This document shows positions 1 to 9,966 of a DNA stretch of 64,000 nucleotides, piece after piece; positions within the stretch are counted from its first letter, which is position 1; the number at the start of each line of letters is the position of its first letter. The notes under the pieces are model-generated. The model was not told the origin of the DNA. It worked only from the letters and a program-made list of their open reading frames with translations, and did not search any database. Where the stretch lies: the NCBI GenBank assembly GCA_036898135.1, contig CM072525.1:58273049-58337048 (forward strand). Direction: 5' to 3'. Made by a program: the position numbers and the translations under genes. This stretch comes from Oncomelania hupensis. Lineage: Eukaryota; Mollusca; Gastropoda; Littorinimorpha; Pomatiopsidae.

Positions 1-1003
1 TGGTACTTCGCCTGAAGACAGGGAGGACCGGAAAATCGCCGTCAGCGCTGGAGCCAGTTCTGCCGCCAGCTCTCTGAGTAGGCGCGGGCTGATTCCGTCT
101 GGGCCAGTAGCTTTGTTGGGGTTAAGGTTTGTCATCAGCTTCCAAACCCCATGTTCCGTGATGGTAATGTTTGGCATGGCTGGGACGTCTTGGCTGGTCA
201 TGCCCGTCCTGAGGGTGAACTGCTCCTCAGAGTATGAGGCGCCATCACCGAAGACGGACTGGAACTGCTCATTCAGAAGGGTGGCTTGGGCCTCTGGGTC
301 TGAAGTGAGCTGGCCGTCCTTCTTGAGTGGTGCGATTCCCACATTTGAAGACCTCTGGTTCTTAATATAAGTCCAGAAGCGTTTGTTTTTGCCCGCCTGG
401 TCTGTGTTGTCATCACCCAAGAAGATACCGTTGAGGTAGTTCCAGTAGCCTCGCCGCATCTGTCGTTGTATGGTGCGCTTCAGTTCTTTCACCTGTGCTC
501 GGAGTTCTTCTGAGCCAGTTTTCTTCATTCGCCGGTAGAGTCTGATTCGGCGGTTGATGAGTCGTCTGATGTCTTGAGTGACCCATGGGTGGTTGACCTT
601 CTTGCGTGCGAGCTTGTGTGGAATGTGCTCCTCTGCTGCTTTAAGCAGGCCCTGCTTGAAAGTAGTCCAGAGCTCCTCTAGTGATGCTGTGGCCTGCATC
701 TCCTGCACTATAGTGCTGATTTCCCTTGCAGCCGTCTTCAGGTTCTCCCAGTGCGCTTTGGAGTACAGAGCAATCTGGCGAGGGGCCTGGCGCTTCTTGT
801 GTGGGGTCAGGGAGAATTCGCAGTATGGGATGCAGTGGTCGGATAGGCCTGGGACTACTTCTGTGCGGGGTACAAGTTGGGGGGAGTTAGTGATCAGGAG
901 ATCAAGGGTATTGCGGTCTCTTGTGGGCTCTTTCACAAGCTGCTCAAGTCCGTTATCATGAATCATGCTGAGGAAGTCATTGTGAAGAACAATTTGGTAC
1001 ACG
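1..1003 (-). CDS. LINE pol fragment (endonuclease C-term to RT N-term), partial
   Basis: An open minus-strand frame of more than 320 codons enters from the right and runs off the left edge without a stop. The right part reads as the end of an apurinic-type endonuclease (TRDRNTLDLLITNSP, then LSDHCIP with the catalytic SDH). A linker follows, rich in basic residues (INRRIRLYRRMKK, FWTYIKNQR). The left end is the beginning of a reverse transcriptase (LNPNKATGPDGISPRLLREL). This EN-linker-RT order is that of CR1/Jockey-type non-LTR retrotransposons. The 5' part is cut off near 1003, where sequence related to an LTR begins. The absence of stops suggests a fairly recent insertion. The exact clade cannot be set from this piece. 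Confidence 0.82.
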
Positions 1004-1007
1004 GTAG

Positions 1008-1351
1008 AAATGACGCACTGCCACCAATCGAACTAAAGATCGTCATCACTGGCTTACGTCATACACATTTCCTCTACTTCCGGGAACATTCACGACCTTC
1101 GATATCCATCGGGAAATTTCTATCGACAGTAATAAACATGCAGATCCTGAAAATTCTCCAACAATATCGACCAACGCAAATTATCAACGTTATACAAAGC
1201 CTCTCCTAACAACAATGCAAACTCAAATCAAAGGTAAATAAACTCCATTATTGAATACTTTGCAAAACGAAACGATTAGATCTATCGTGCGCGCTTCCGA
1301 CATACTTTCGTTCGCGTTTCAACGTAACATAACCCCCCACTCAAGAAGAAA
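1008..1351. mobile_element. LTR fragment plus PPT-adjacent bases of the 57-63 kb LTR family
   Basis: The last 320 bases of the LTR seen at 57023-57632 and 62930-63532 recur here with scattered substitutions, ending in the same TTCAACGTAACA at 1329. The match runs about 20 bases past the LTR end into the internal polypurine-tract side (CCCCCCACTC on the + strand). It is therefore a truncated insertion and not a solo LTR. It replaces the 5' part of the neighbouring LINE and ends in an (ATC)n tract. Confidence 0.85.
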
Positions 1352-1440
1352 TTTATCATCATCAATCATCATCACGCATCATATATCATCATCATCAATC
1401 ATCATTATCAATCATCATCATCAATCATCATCAATCATCA
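1352..1440. repeat. (ATC)n microsatellite, interrupted
   Basis: Imperfect ATC/ATCATCA trinucleotides. It directly abuts the 13-bp minisatellite. A (GAT)n tract, the same repeat in inverted orientation, sits at the far end of that satellite at 24.55 kb. Confidence 0.95.
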
Positions 1441-2483
1441 TGAATGTGCTGTATGAATGTGATGTATAAATGTGTTGTATGAATGTGCTGTATAAATGTG
1501 CTGTATGAATGTGATGTATGAATGTGTTGTATGAATGTGTTGTATGAATGTGTTGTATGAATGTGCTGTATGAATATGTTGTATAAATGTGCTGTATGAA
1601 TGTGCTGTATGAATGTGCAGCATGAATGTGTTGTATGAATGTGCTGTATAAATGTGCTGTATAAATGTGCTCTATGAATGTGCTGTTTAAATGTGCTGCA
1701 TGAATGTGTTGTATGAATGTGCTGTATAAATGTGCTGTATAAATGTGCTGTATAAATGTGCTGTATAAATGTGCTGTATTAATGTGCTGCATACATGTGC
1801 TTATCAAAGTGATGTATAAATGTGCAGTATCAATGTGATATATAAATGTGCTGAATGAATGTGCTGTATAAATGTGCTGTATGAATGTGCTGTATAAATG
1901 TGCTGTATAAATGTGCTGTATGAATGTGCTGTATAAATGTGCTGTATCAATGTGCTGTATCAATGTGCTGTATCAATGTGCTGTGTAAATGTGCTGTATA
2001 AACGTGTTGAATGAATGAGCTGTATGAATGTGCTGTATAAATGTGCTGTATGAATGTGCTGTATAAATGTGTAGTATGAATGTGTTGTATAAATGTGCTG
2101 TTTAAATGTGCTGTATAAATGTGCTGTATGAATGTGCTGTATGAATGTGCTGTATAAATGTGCTGTATAAATGTGCTGTATAAATGTGCTGTATGAATGT
2201 GCTGTATAAATGTGCTGTATGCATGTGCTGTATAAATGTGCTGTATCGATGTGCAGTATGAATGTGCTGTATAAATGTGCTGTATAAATGTGCTGTATAC
2301 ATTTGCTGTATAAATGTACTGTATAAATGTGCTGTATTAATGTGCTGTATGAATGTGCTGTATAAATGTGCTGTATAAATGTGTTGTATAAATGTGCTGT
2401 ATGAATGTGCTGTATGAATGTGTTGTATAAATGTAATGTATTAATGTGCTGTATGAATGTGCTGTATGAATGTGCTGTATGAA
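1441..2483. repeat. 13-bp minisatellite, left block (about 80 units)
   Basis: Head-to-tail units of TGTGCTGTATRAA with variants TGTTGT, TGATGT, TGCAGT and GTATCAA. Thirteen is not a multiple of three and the minus-strand unit contains no stop in any phase, so long spurious minus-strand ORFs arise encoding a 13-residue repeat like HIYTAHLYSTFIQ. The same unit in the same orientation resumes at 18520, so this is the left part of one array split by the Polinton. Confidence 0.97.
2478..2483. repeat. Target-site duplication TATGAA, left copy
   Basis: TATGAA lies just before the Polinton and recurs at 18520-18525. Six bases is the usual Polinton duplication length. Deleting the element plus one copy leaves an unbroken 13-bp rhythm. 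The satellite itself contains many TATGAA words, so identity alone is weak evidence; the restored phase is the better argument. Confidence 0.7.
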
Positions 2484-2575
2484 GAGATAGCAATAATGGG
2501 CTCTGAGCGCCAAAGCTCATAGAGTTACTAAAGGAGGCCTTTTATTGCAATTTATGGCTGTTTTATGAGCTTTTA
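2484..2575. repeat. Polinton left terminal inverted repeat (degenerate)
   Basis: The segment around 2524-2572 (ACTAAAGG, then GGCCTTTTATTGCAATTTAT, then GGCTGTTTT) matches the reverse complement of 18437-18486 at roughly three of four positions. The outermost bases (GAGATA) are also shared. The block contains its own hairpin: GAGCGC...AAAGCTCATA near 2502 pairs with TATGAGCTTT...GCGCTC near 2565-2587. Confidence 0.6.
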
Positions 2576-2698
2576 AAAAAGCGCTCCAAAGCACTCTGGG
2601 AATCCGCAATTTGCTAAATATAATACATATTCGTATATCTTGCGTCTTTGGTTAAAACAAAAAAAATTACAACCCTTCTACATTATGGTTGTATAACA

Positions 2699-2935
2699 TT
2701 ACACATTAATATCTGCTGGAATGATCTTTTGTTTAACAAGATAGTCCCGAGTAAATAACGATAATGAAAAGATACCAACCAGTTTACCAGCATCTGAAAG
2801 ATCCATTTTTCCTAATTCAATAGGTTTCATTTTTAAAAGAGATTTTGCAATCATAGCATAAGCTGTATTTAAGCCCACTAAGACAACACTATGGTATCCA
2901 AGATTAACAATTGTTTGTTCATATGGTACACTCAT
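2699..2935 (-). CDS. Small two-helix membrane-type Polinton protein (78 aa)
   Basis: Unassigned small protein. It has two hydrophobic stretches, about residues 11-30 (NLGYHSVVLVGLNTAYAMIA) and 50-62 (KLVGIFSLSLFTR), with a basic tail (DYLVKQKIIP). I recall proteins of this size and pattern as frequent accessory genes of animal Polintons, with no known role. The start is preceded directly by a TATATAAAA stretch, as in most genes of the element. It is followed downstream on the same strand by the terminal region. It is intact. Confidence 0.7.
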   Translation of the reverse strand: MSVPYEQTIVNLGYHSVVLVGLNTAYAMIAKSLLKMKPIELGKMDLSDAGKLVGIFSLSLFTRDYLVKQKIIPADINV

Positions 2936-2968
2936 TTTTATATATAATAAAAAAATAATAATAAATTA

Positions 2969-3268
2969 TTACTGCATTGAAAACACATCTAATGATGGCT
3001 TCAATGATGGAGATAATTCAATTTCTTTTTCTACAAGTGGTTTTGGGGGTTTCTGTTTATTTTTTCCTTGGCGGTATTTATATATTATGTACCCACTTGC
3101 ACCCACTACACCGGCTATACATAAATAATATATGTTATTTGAAGATTGTACTGGTTGTATTGGTTGTATTGGTTCTTCTTTATTTGTTGTTAATGTTTGT
3201 TGCATTATTGTTTCTTCTTTTGGTGATTCCTTTTTTCCTATATGTTTGCTTTTGTTTGTCTGTTCCAT
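2969..3268 (-). CDS. Small single-pass membrane-type protein (99 aa), unknown
   Basis: The N-terminal 45 residues are polar (Gln/Pro/Thr rich, PIQPIQPVQ). One hydrophobic segment follows (about residues 47-63, YYLCIAGVVGASGYIIY), then a basic stretch (KYRQGKNKQKPPKP) and an acidic/serine tail. This topology suggests a type III or tail-exposed membrane protein. It lies 33 bases upstream of the 78-aa gene on the same strand. Unlike most genes here, its start lacks a clear TATAAAA-ATG arrangement. Function unknown. Confidence 0.6.
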   Translation of the reverse strand: MEQTNKSKHIGKKESPKEETIMQQTLTTNKEEPIQPIQPVQSSNNIYYLCIAGVVGASGYIIYKYRQGKNKQKPPKPLVEKEIELSPSLKPSLDVFSMQ

Positions 3269-3331
3269 CTATGTAACTTGTTAAATTCTGCTAACTTCTT
3301 TCCAGCTGCAATTCTTCCTAGGCTCTTTTGT

Positions 3332-3862
3332 TTAGTGACTGTCACTGGGTTCTGTTGATTCTCTGAATTCTTCACCTCCGTCTCCTTCTCCATCTCCGGA
3401 TTGGAAGAGTCCATTTTTAATAGCAGAGAAATTTATGTGTTGAAAAGTAATTAGCCCGGCTGAAAATGGGGTCAACAAGCTTCCAAACTTATAATACAAC
3501 AAATTTCTTGATGCCTCACTAATCCCATTAACAATAACTGGATCTTTAATCAAATCATCAAATAAATCATTCTCACAATCTAAAGTAACAAAGGTCGACA
3601 CAGCTTTGGTATATAACTTCACAATCGAACGCCCTAAACTTTTAACCATTAAAGCGCCGAGAACTTTATCATATTTATTATGTAATATAATGATGTCTTC
3701 TGGCCTCAGTCTTTGCACTTGTTCAGTAGTTAAGTCAACACCGAGATAATACTTTGACTTTCCGGAAGCTACTAATGCAACCAGCCTGTCTCTTTTCTCA
3801 TTGTCAACACCTGTAACTGTAACATTAATAGCTTCTTGCATTAACAAGTCATCACAATTCAT
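3332..3862 (-). CDS. Polinton hypothetical protein (176 aa)
   Basis: Intact soluble-looking protein with no family I can name. The middle is mixed alpha/beta (EDIIILHNKYDKVLGALMVK), and the C-terminus is acidic and Gly/Glu rich (GDGEGDGGEEF), possibly disordered. The start codon follows TATTTAAA directly. It is divergently arranged with the gene at 3899 across a 36-bp AT-only gap, so the two probably share a bidirectional promoter. Confidence 0.6.
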   Translation of the reverse strand: MNCDDLLMQEAINVTVTGVDNEKRDRLVALVASGKSKYYLGVDLTTEQVQRLRPEDIIILHNKYDKVLGALMVKSLGRSIVKLYTKAVSTFVTLDCENDLFDDLIKDPVIVNGISEASRNLLYYKFGSLLTPFSAGLITFQHINFSAIKNGLFQSGDGEGDGGEEFRESTEPSDSH

Positions 3863-3898
3863 TTTAAATACAAATAAAATAAAAAACTAAATTAAAAA
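3863..3898. promoter_or_regulatory. Divergent AT-rich promoter region
   Basis: A 36-bp gap between two head-to-head genes, made almost wholly of A and T. TTTAAA abuts the minus-strand start and TTAAAAA abuts the plus-strand start. The same arrangement occurs at 7398-7430 and 9948-9966. Confidence 0.45.
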
Positions 3899-4324
3899 AT
3901 GGCTGGTGCTGCAATGGTGCTTGGTTCTGCTGCTGTAAATGCCTTAGCCTTTTCAGGATCAAATTATTTGTTTTCAAAACTGGACAGTAAAGAAGAATCA
4001 AAACGGCATAACTTAGCAATGGAAAAATTACAACAAGATTAGGCCGAATACGAGAAAAACAGACTAATGCAGCTTGATTTTGTTAATACAAGATTGAAAG
4101 AAGAAGGTCATGCTGATAAAACATTCGAAGACGTTGATGAAGCTTTGCACCAATATTATTTATTAACTGGCACGACACTACCTTCATTAAAGCAACCAGT
4201 GTTATCCGATTACTACACACCTAACATTGCACCTACAATGTCAGAGACCGGAGAATTAATTTTAATTGTGTTTGGAATAACAGTAGTTTATTACCTTGTT
4301 AAACAAAAATATAAATCAAAATAA
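3899..4324 (+). pseudogene. Conserved Polinton small protein, interrupted by TAG
   Basis: The reading frame starts MAGAAMVLGSAAVNALAFSG and continues through a charged helix (KEESKRHNLAMEKLQQ). An in-frame TAG sits at 4040-4042 (codon 48), after which the same frame stays open for 93 more codons. The second part has LDFVNTRLKEEGHA, LSDYYTPN and a C-terminal hydrophobic segment (LILIVFGITVVYYLV). I recall this protein as a recurrent unassigned Polinton gene in cnidarian and molluscan genomes. The lesion is a substitution and not an indel, so it is unlikely to be a homopolymer sequencing error. Suppression of the stop cannot be excluded. Confidence 0.78.
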
Positions 4325-4327
4325 AAT

Positions 4328-5293
4328 ATGACTTCACGTTTGTCTAGATTATATTATTCTCAATCCGGATATTGGAAAGGGATGATGGCAGTTAATAAAC
4401 TAGTAGAAAAGACTGGCTTGTCAGCAAACACAGTTAAACAATGGTTATCGAAGCAAGCTGTATGGCAAATCTATCTTCCACCCCCGAAGAAAATAATAAG
4501 ACCAAAATTTGAAAACTCCAGACCAAATGACACACACCAAATAGATTTGTTATATCTTCCCCATGACAAAATATATAGAAAGAAATACAGGTATGCCCTT
4601 ACTGTTATTGATATAGCTACCAGGTTTAAAGACGCGCATGCTCTTAGGACAAAAAATTCAGCTGAGGTCGCTCAAGCCTTAAATGCGATTTATTCAAGAG
4701 GGCCTCTAAGGTTCCCTAGACTTATTCAATGCGATGAAGGGTCTGAATTCAAAGGAGCTGTTAACCAGCTTTTGTTAAAACATAATGTAACTGTTAGAAG
4801 AGGAGTTGTTGGATTGCACAGATCACAGGGTATTGTAGAAAACTTTAATCGGCAACTGGCAGAAAGATTATTCACTTATCAGTATTCAAAGGAGTTGTTT
4901 ACTGAAACCACTAATACAGAATGGGTTGTTAGGCTGCCTCGAGTTTTAAGGGAAATGAATTCAGAACCAGCCAGAGTTACAGGATTAAAACCAGTTGAGG
5001 CTATTAAAAAGAAACAGATTGTTGTTACCGTTTCAAAGCCTGGTCAGCCGGATCTAACATTGATGAACAAAACTGTTAGATACCTTTATCAGCCTGGAGA
5101 AGTTGCTAATGACACAAGAAGACGAGCTACAGACCCAATTTGGTCATTAAGCGTTTATGAAGTTGACAGAGCATTATCTACTGATCCGCCCGTATATTAT
5201 TTAAGACCGAGAAGCGATCGTAGAACACCACAAAGAAACTTTGTAAAAGAAGAACTTCAGATTGTTCCACCAGACACAGAGCCATTAAGATAA
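4328..5293 (+). CDS. int: Retroviral-type (rve) integrase of the Polinton
   Basis: The 321-aa enzyme inserts the linear element into the host genome. An N-terminal helix-turn-helix-like segment (VNKLVEKTGLSANTVKQWL, residues 23-40) precedes the RNase H-fold core. The catalytic triad is visible as D73 (HQIDLLYLP), D136 (IQCDEGSEF) and E171 (GIVENFNRQL), with D136 and E171 34 residues apart, as expected for D,D(35)E enzymes. The C-terminal region (residues 230-321) is a small beta-rich SH3/chromodomain-like tail with ITT-like basic patches. It starts three bases after the previous gene's stop. The frame is intact and all catalytic residues are present. Confidence 0.92.
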   Translation: MTSRLSRLYYSQSGYWKGMMAVNKLVEKTGLSANTVKQWLSKQAVWQIYLPPPKKIIRPKFENSRPNDTHQIDLLYLPHDKIYRKKYRYALTVIDIATRFKDAHALRTKNSAEVAQALNAIYSRGPLRFPRLIQCDEGSEFKGAVNQLLLKHNVTVRRGVVGLHRSQGIVENFNRQLAERLFTYQYSKELFTETTNTEWVVRLPRVLREMNSEPARVTGLKPVEAIKKKQIVVTVSKPGQPDLTLMNKTVRYLYQPGEVANDTRRRATDPIWSLSVYEVDRALSTDPPVYYLRPRSDRRTPQRNFVKEELQIVPPDTEPLR

Positions 5294-5353
5294 ATGAACT
5301 ATAATCATCACCACTATTACTTACCTTCAACCTTTTTTTTTTTGACTTAGTGA

Positions 5354-5516
5354 CTTACATCTAACTTAATTAAGTCGACTTTTAAAAAAACTTATAACTT
5401 ACAATAATTAAATTATAAAAGAACTTACTTACTTACATCTAACTTAATTGAGTCGACTTTAAAAAAAACTTATAACTTACAATAATTAAATTATAAAAGA
5501 ACTTACTTACTTACAT
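5354..5516. repeat. 78-bp tandem duplication at the integrase/ATPase convergence
   Basis: Two near-identical 78-bp units begin at 5354 and 5432, and a third start is cut at 5510. Each carries TTAATTRAGTCGACTT and a run of CTTA repeats. It fills the gap between the converging 3' ends of integrase and ATPase. It is AT-rich and may hold the poly(A) signals of both. Confidence 0.9.
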
Positions 5517-6122
5517 AAGTATTTTATAGCCAGTTGGTTGGTCAGTTTTTAATAATAATTTTAAGTGCTTGCCTTTTTTTAGCTGTTCTTTTAATTTAAT
5601 TATTTCCTCTTTTGATTCAATTACGTCATTTTCTTTTAAACAGTTATCAAAGCTGTCACGGTCTTTGCAATAAAACAGGCACACGAATTTTACTTGTTCT
5701 CTAAAATCCTTTAATATCGAATTAAATTTCTGCGTGATTAACCAGACACTAATTTTCACATGGCGTCCACTGAAAGCCAGCTTGCTCAATATGTTCCGTT
5801 TTAATACAATATCTTTTTCTGCACTGCAATCATCGATTAAGAATAACGTATTACCCTCATTCTCAAACAGGTTATAAAAATACGTTAAATACTCATTGAG
5901 CTTGCCATTGGTATTTACAACAAAGATATTTTCATCTGTCCAGACATACTTACGATCTAAGTAGGTTTTATTATATTGAATAGTTGGGCAAAAAATTATT
6001 ATATAATCAAAGTGGCCTGCGTAATATTTTTATAACAAATCCAGAACAAAGACGGTCTTTCCGCATGACGTCATGCCAACGATCATTCCGCAATGAGGAT
6101 CACGAGGTAACAAAGAGGTCAT
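5511..6122 (-). pseudogene. FtsK/HerA-like genome-packaging ATPase, nonsense-interrupted
   Basis: The packaging motor of Polintons and related viruses. From the ATG at 6122 (directly after TATTAAAA) the frame gives a Walker A motif (GMTSCGKT, residues 16-23). It then meets a TAA at 6030-6032, codon 31. The same frame then continues without break to 5511, with Walker B (TLFLIDDC), a sensor-like TQKF and the SGRHVKISVWLITQ segment typical of this family. The expected length is 203 residues plus one stop, which is short but normal for the group. The single nonsense change is the only lesion seen. Confidence 0.85.
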
Positions 6123-6124
6123 TT

Positions 6125-7397
6125 TTAATATATTACATCTTTTAATCTTCCATTTTCAATGTTTAGCTGAGCGTCCATAATAATATACATGTATACTGTA
6201 ACTGATTCTGACCTTGCACTTGCTTCCCTATGCAATTCAATTGTTATACCATCTGTTCCGTTTTCAATTCTTCTTCCAGATCCATGAAGTTCATTGGTGG
6301 GTATGGTTCGAAAGTCTAACCACAACGCAAATTTATTCACCAGATAATCTTGCAGTCGTGTGTCATGCAAATGAAGATCCTTAGAAATCAAATCCACAGT
6401 GTCAGTCCGCAATCTACCTCCACCCAAGATTTTCCTAATCTCATCAAACTGTTGAAACCCCATCATTCCATTAGCAAATAATTGATTAGGTTTACCTTCA
6501 CAACAGACGCTTTTGAAATATTAGGGTTGATAAAATTCTCGCTGTCACGATTGTAATTAGATTCTTTCACAAACAACAACAGTACACCTTTAAAACTTCG
6601 AGCAGGTGAATTTATGTTGATGGTCCATAGTGCGTCTAATAAATCTTTATTAAACTGTCTGTAGCGAACGATCCTATCATAATAAATTGCTAGTTTGTCA
6701 TATTGGCCCCTGATCATCCTACTGAGTTCAGAGTGAGTGACCACTTCATATTCAAGCGCGATGTCTGTAATTGTATACCTAGCATCATTGTCAGAGCTAA
6801 TTACTACTTGAGAATAATCATTGAAAATAATTTCGTAAGAAAGCCTGTCGTTAAATGAACCTTGATGAAATGGCAGATGACTGTGTAGCAGTTCAAAATC
6901 GAGTGGAAAATAAAACCTGTTTTTGTATACAGCAGCTAATGCATTTTCACCTTTGTTAGAAGTGACAGCATCGCCAGCTTTGATTCGAAGTTTTGCCAAT
7001 TGGCGGCTTGAATCCCCTGACCAACTAAATCTTCCCTTTCATATTTACTCAGCCACAGATCTGTGTAACAAAACAAAACACCGGCGTCATCGATACTTTG
7101 GATTTCTCGCCCATCAAGTTTAATAACCATTCTTTTAATTATAGCTCTACCTAGATTGTTGACTATGGTTCTGTTAGGATCGTCGTCAGAATTCAGACTA
7201 ATTTTAAATCCCAATTTAGGACTGCCCGGAACTATTACATCATCAGGACCTAAATTTGGAAATCTTATGGTTAGTAGCTGATTAGGCTCTATGCTGCTTG
7301 GATTGTTTGTAATGATTATTGTGCTTTTCTCACCTTTGATGCCTAAAGGCGTCCTCAATCGACGTGTAGGGTCTAACAAGTTTCCGTAGCTTTGCAT
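6125..7397 (-). pseudogene. Putative major capsid protein (double jelly-roll), two frameshifts
   Basis: Three overlapping minus-strand frames make up one gene of about 420 codons. They are 7397-6936 (MQSYGNLLDPTRRLRTPLG at the start, then LGRAIIKRMVIKLDGREI), 6999-6463 (VYKNRFYFPLDFELLHSHLP) and 6466-6125 (FALWLDFRTIPTNELHGSGR). The breaks are near 6985-7003 and near 6460-6475. The repeated beta-strand segments, the length, and the position next to the packaging ATPase fit the double-jelly-roll capsid protein of Polintons. I assign it by pattern and context, not by a search. The start sits directly after ACATTAAAA. A capsid cannot be made from this copy as it stands unless the breaks are sequencing errors. 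Confidence 0.68.
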
Positions 7398-7430
7398 TTT
7401 TAATGTAATAAAAAAAATTATATTTAAAAA
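7398..7430. promoter_or_regulatory. Divergent AT-only promoter between capsid gene and 7431 gene
   Basis: A 33-bp spacer containing only one G and no C. TATATTTAAAA runs into the plus-strand ATG and TTACATTAAAA into the minus-strand ATG. It suggests a compact bidirectional promoter with almost no leader. Confidence 0.5.
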
Positions 7431-8750
7431 TGGCAGAAGGCGGTGAAGCTCCGGATGAAGTGTTTAAACCTGATTTACCTAATCTAATGAAGACCATGAC
7501 GTCACACTGCTTTCAATGGTAGGAGATGACATGAGCCAAACAAGACCAAGTATAGGAGAAGAATTACGTCAAGTAACTGAAACCCAAAAAGCCAGAAAAA
7601 TCAATAAATTTTACAATTACATTGGGCGCGAGTTACCTGATTATGTTAGTCCCAGCGACTTCGAACTAGACAAAAATAATCACTTGTTTATAAACACTAT
7701 TGTATCCGGTAAAAAAGTGAGAGTACAGTTAACTATGTCAAAGAATCCTGACAAATTTTATGCGTGGTCTACTTTGAAAACTAAACTCCCAGTGACTGTA
7801 ATACGATCATTAGGGCTTTCCGATAATAGAGTGCCAGCGTTGCATCGCCAAGCAGTAGCTTCACTTCAACGAATAGATGCATCGTTACCAAATTCAGAAA
7901 TAGAATACAAGACTTAACTGACTTAACTGACTTAACTAGCTCTGCGTTACAAGTCAAAACAGAATTAACAACCTTAAAAACCTTGCAAACAAATGAGGAC
8001 ACCAATATTGATCAGGTTATGGAAACTATCAATGACACGCCATTATTGCCACTGCGTGAACTTCAGGGCTTAGATAAAGCTTTACAATCTGTGAGAGGGG
8101 AGACAATGATGAATTTGGCCAAGCTCGGCGAGCTCGACAAACATATAGAAAAACAAAAAAATAAACTAGCAGAAGCTGATGACGCGAACTTAAGCATTGA
8201 GGTAAAACAGATGATCCAAAAAAGGCTCGCAGACCTTTACACAGAACGCGCGGCAAGGCTAGAAGCCTTATCCATAAACAGAGAAAAATTAATAACTATT
8301 TTCGCCAGAATAAAAGAAACGGTGCATAAAATTTTACACGAAGACACTACACTTGCAGAAAGAATTCAAACACTGTTCAGAGAGCAAGGTGTTACAATAT
8401 TTAGCATTCTTACAGCTGTTGGGATGACAATAAGCACACTAGTCTTAGCACTGACTAGAACCGTAGGCATCAGTGCCGGTGGACCTGGCATACCTGGTGG
8501 ACCTGGCGGTAGTCCGGTTAAAGACTGGATTAAAAAGACGTTACAAAGCGTAGCTAACTTATTGAAACGCCTAGGTGACAAACTTGTAGACGCACTTCCA
8601 GGAATATTAGGTTCTGTATTTTCATGGATATTTAATACTGCTTCTAAAGTTGTGGTTTGGGCGTCTGAGCATCTGTGGTCTTTGTTTATAATAATATTAC
8701 TCTGGTTACTTAAATCCCAATTAACCCAGCAAACAATAAACCCCCTGTAA
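7431..8750 (+). pseudogene. Conserved Polinton coiled-coil/membrane protein, two frameshifts
   Basis: One gene spread over three frames. It starts MAEGGEAPDEVFKPDLPNLM at 7431. The frame shifts near 7485, continues as 7516-7917 (GEELRQVTETQKARKINKFY), and shifts again near 7888. It ends in the frame open to 8750. The middle is a long coiled coil (KHIEKQKNKLAEADDANLSI). It is followed by a hydrophobic segment (TIFSILTAVGMTISTLVLAL), a Gly/Pro hinge (GGPGIPGGPGG), an amphipathic stretch and a last hydrophobic segment near the C-terminus. I recall this layout as one of the commonest unassigned Polinton proteins. A virion or membrane-penetration role is plausible but inferred. Both breaks look like loss of one A in an A-run. 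Confidence 0.75.
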
Positions 8751-9947
8751 GCGCTAGACGTGAAACCCCATGATCAGTTACCGGCAGGCCTGGCAGGCCT
8801 TGCAGTTCCGGCAAGCTTGGCAGGCTCGGAAGTGGTGGCGAACTTAAAGGTTCATTATTAGGCCTAGCAGTAAATACCGTATTTGCTGTATTCACTGTAT
8901 TCACTGTGTTCACTGTATTTATTGTAGGATTGTAGCCTATATGAAACTGAGGGTCGGCAATCACTATATTGTTGTTGTAGTTTGATATAGTTCCTATCCT
9001 AAGCTGAAGGTCTGAAGGCAACATATACAGTCCTAAACCTATTACGTAATCTACTTTCGATCTTGCATACTTTAAAGTGTCCTGATATCTTTTAATACTC
9101 GCGGGCAAATCTACTGCCGAATTAATAGAATCTTCAATGTTGGCTAAAAACTGCTTTTGTGCATCGAAGCTAGTCCCCTCACCAATGATATTACTTCGTG
9201 TTTCTGCTTGAGACCCTAGAATGCACCACGCATACGTACGAATAGATTCATTCAGCCTTTCCACCCCACTTTGAGTAAATCCGTTTGATGTGTCTAATAT
9301 AAAAGTGCTGTATGCTGTACTTTAAATTGTTTTTGTCTGATATACAGTAAAGGAACCTGGCTGTTGTGGTTAAATGATGTAAATCCAGGTACGTAAGGCC
9401 CCGTGTATAAATTACCTACAGCGTATCTAAATAAAGTTCCCATCCCATGATTGAGGTCTAGTTTTTGTCTGAAGTCTGTTTTAGTATCAATTCCGAATTC
9501 ATTGCACAACCTTTGATACGCTTTCTTGTCAAAGCCGTTGTTAAAGGGATTAAAGTTTTTGTCTGTAGGTAACGGAGCCTGAAGTTCAGACAACACCCAC
9601 CTCACTTGATAATACAAATGGAACAAATAAATAGACTTCAACATGGGATCTGGGTGATTAAGGTGATGAACGTAAGAAACTCCGCAACCAGTTGTAGCGC
9701 ATGACACGGCAAAATTAATTTGATTCTGAAAGAACTGCATACCCCCGTTGTTTAGCCATTGGTTAGCTAAAAAGTCGCTCGTAATGTCTGGGTTGAGGTA
9801 ATGATCAAAAATATTATGGGGGATAGTTTCGAAATAGACGTTGGCTGCCACAGCTATTGTCAGCTTGGTTAGGTCGACTGCTTTTTCGTAATAATAAGGC
9901 CCTGTAGTATACTTTGCAGCTTTGTTATATTTATAAGGCGCATACAT
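8710..9947 (-). pseudogene. Conserved Polinton structural-type protein, one frameshift
   Basis: The likely start is the ATG at 9947 (MYAPYKYNKAAKYTTGPYYY), preceded directly by TAATAAAA. A start further upstream at 10007 would run into the divergent gene. The frame runs to 9294, and a single-base shift near 9290-9310 moves it to the frame ending at 8710. Recognisable pieces are NVYFETIPHNIFDHYLNP, GMQFFQNQINFAVSCATTGC, GVERLNESIRTYAWCILG and KQFLANIEDSINSAVDLP. A short NTV repeat near residue 350 and a hydrophobic tail (LALTGGLLFAGLIGI) follow. I recall it as a conserved gene of cnidarian and molluscan Polintons with unknown function. Its last 41 bases overlap the oppositely oriented 7431 gene. 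Confidence 0.75.
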
Positions 9948-9966
9948 TTTTATTATATTAAAAAAT
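9948..9966. promoter_or_regulatory. 19-bp divergent spacer between two Polinton genes
   Basis: Only A and T separate the minus-strand start at 9947 and the plus-strand start at 9967. Any promoter elements here must lie within the spacer or inside the opposite gene. Confidence 0.4.
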
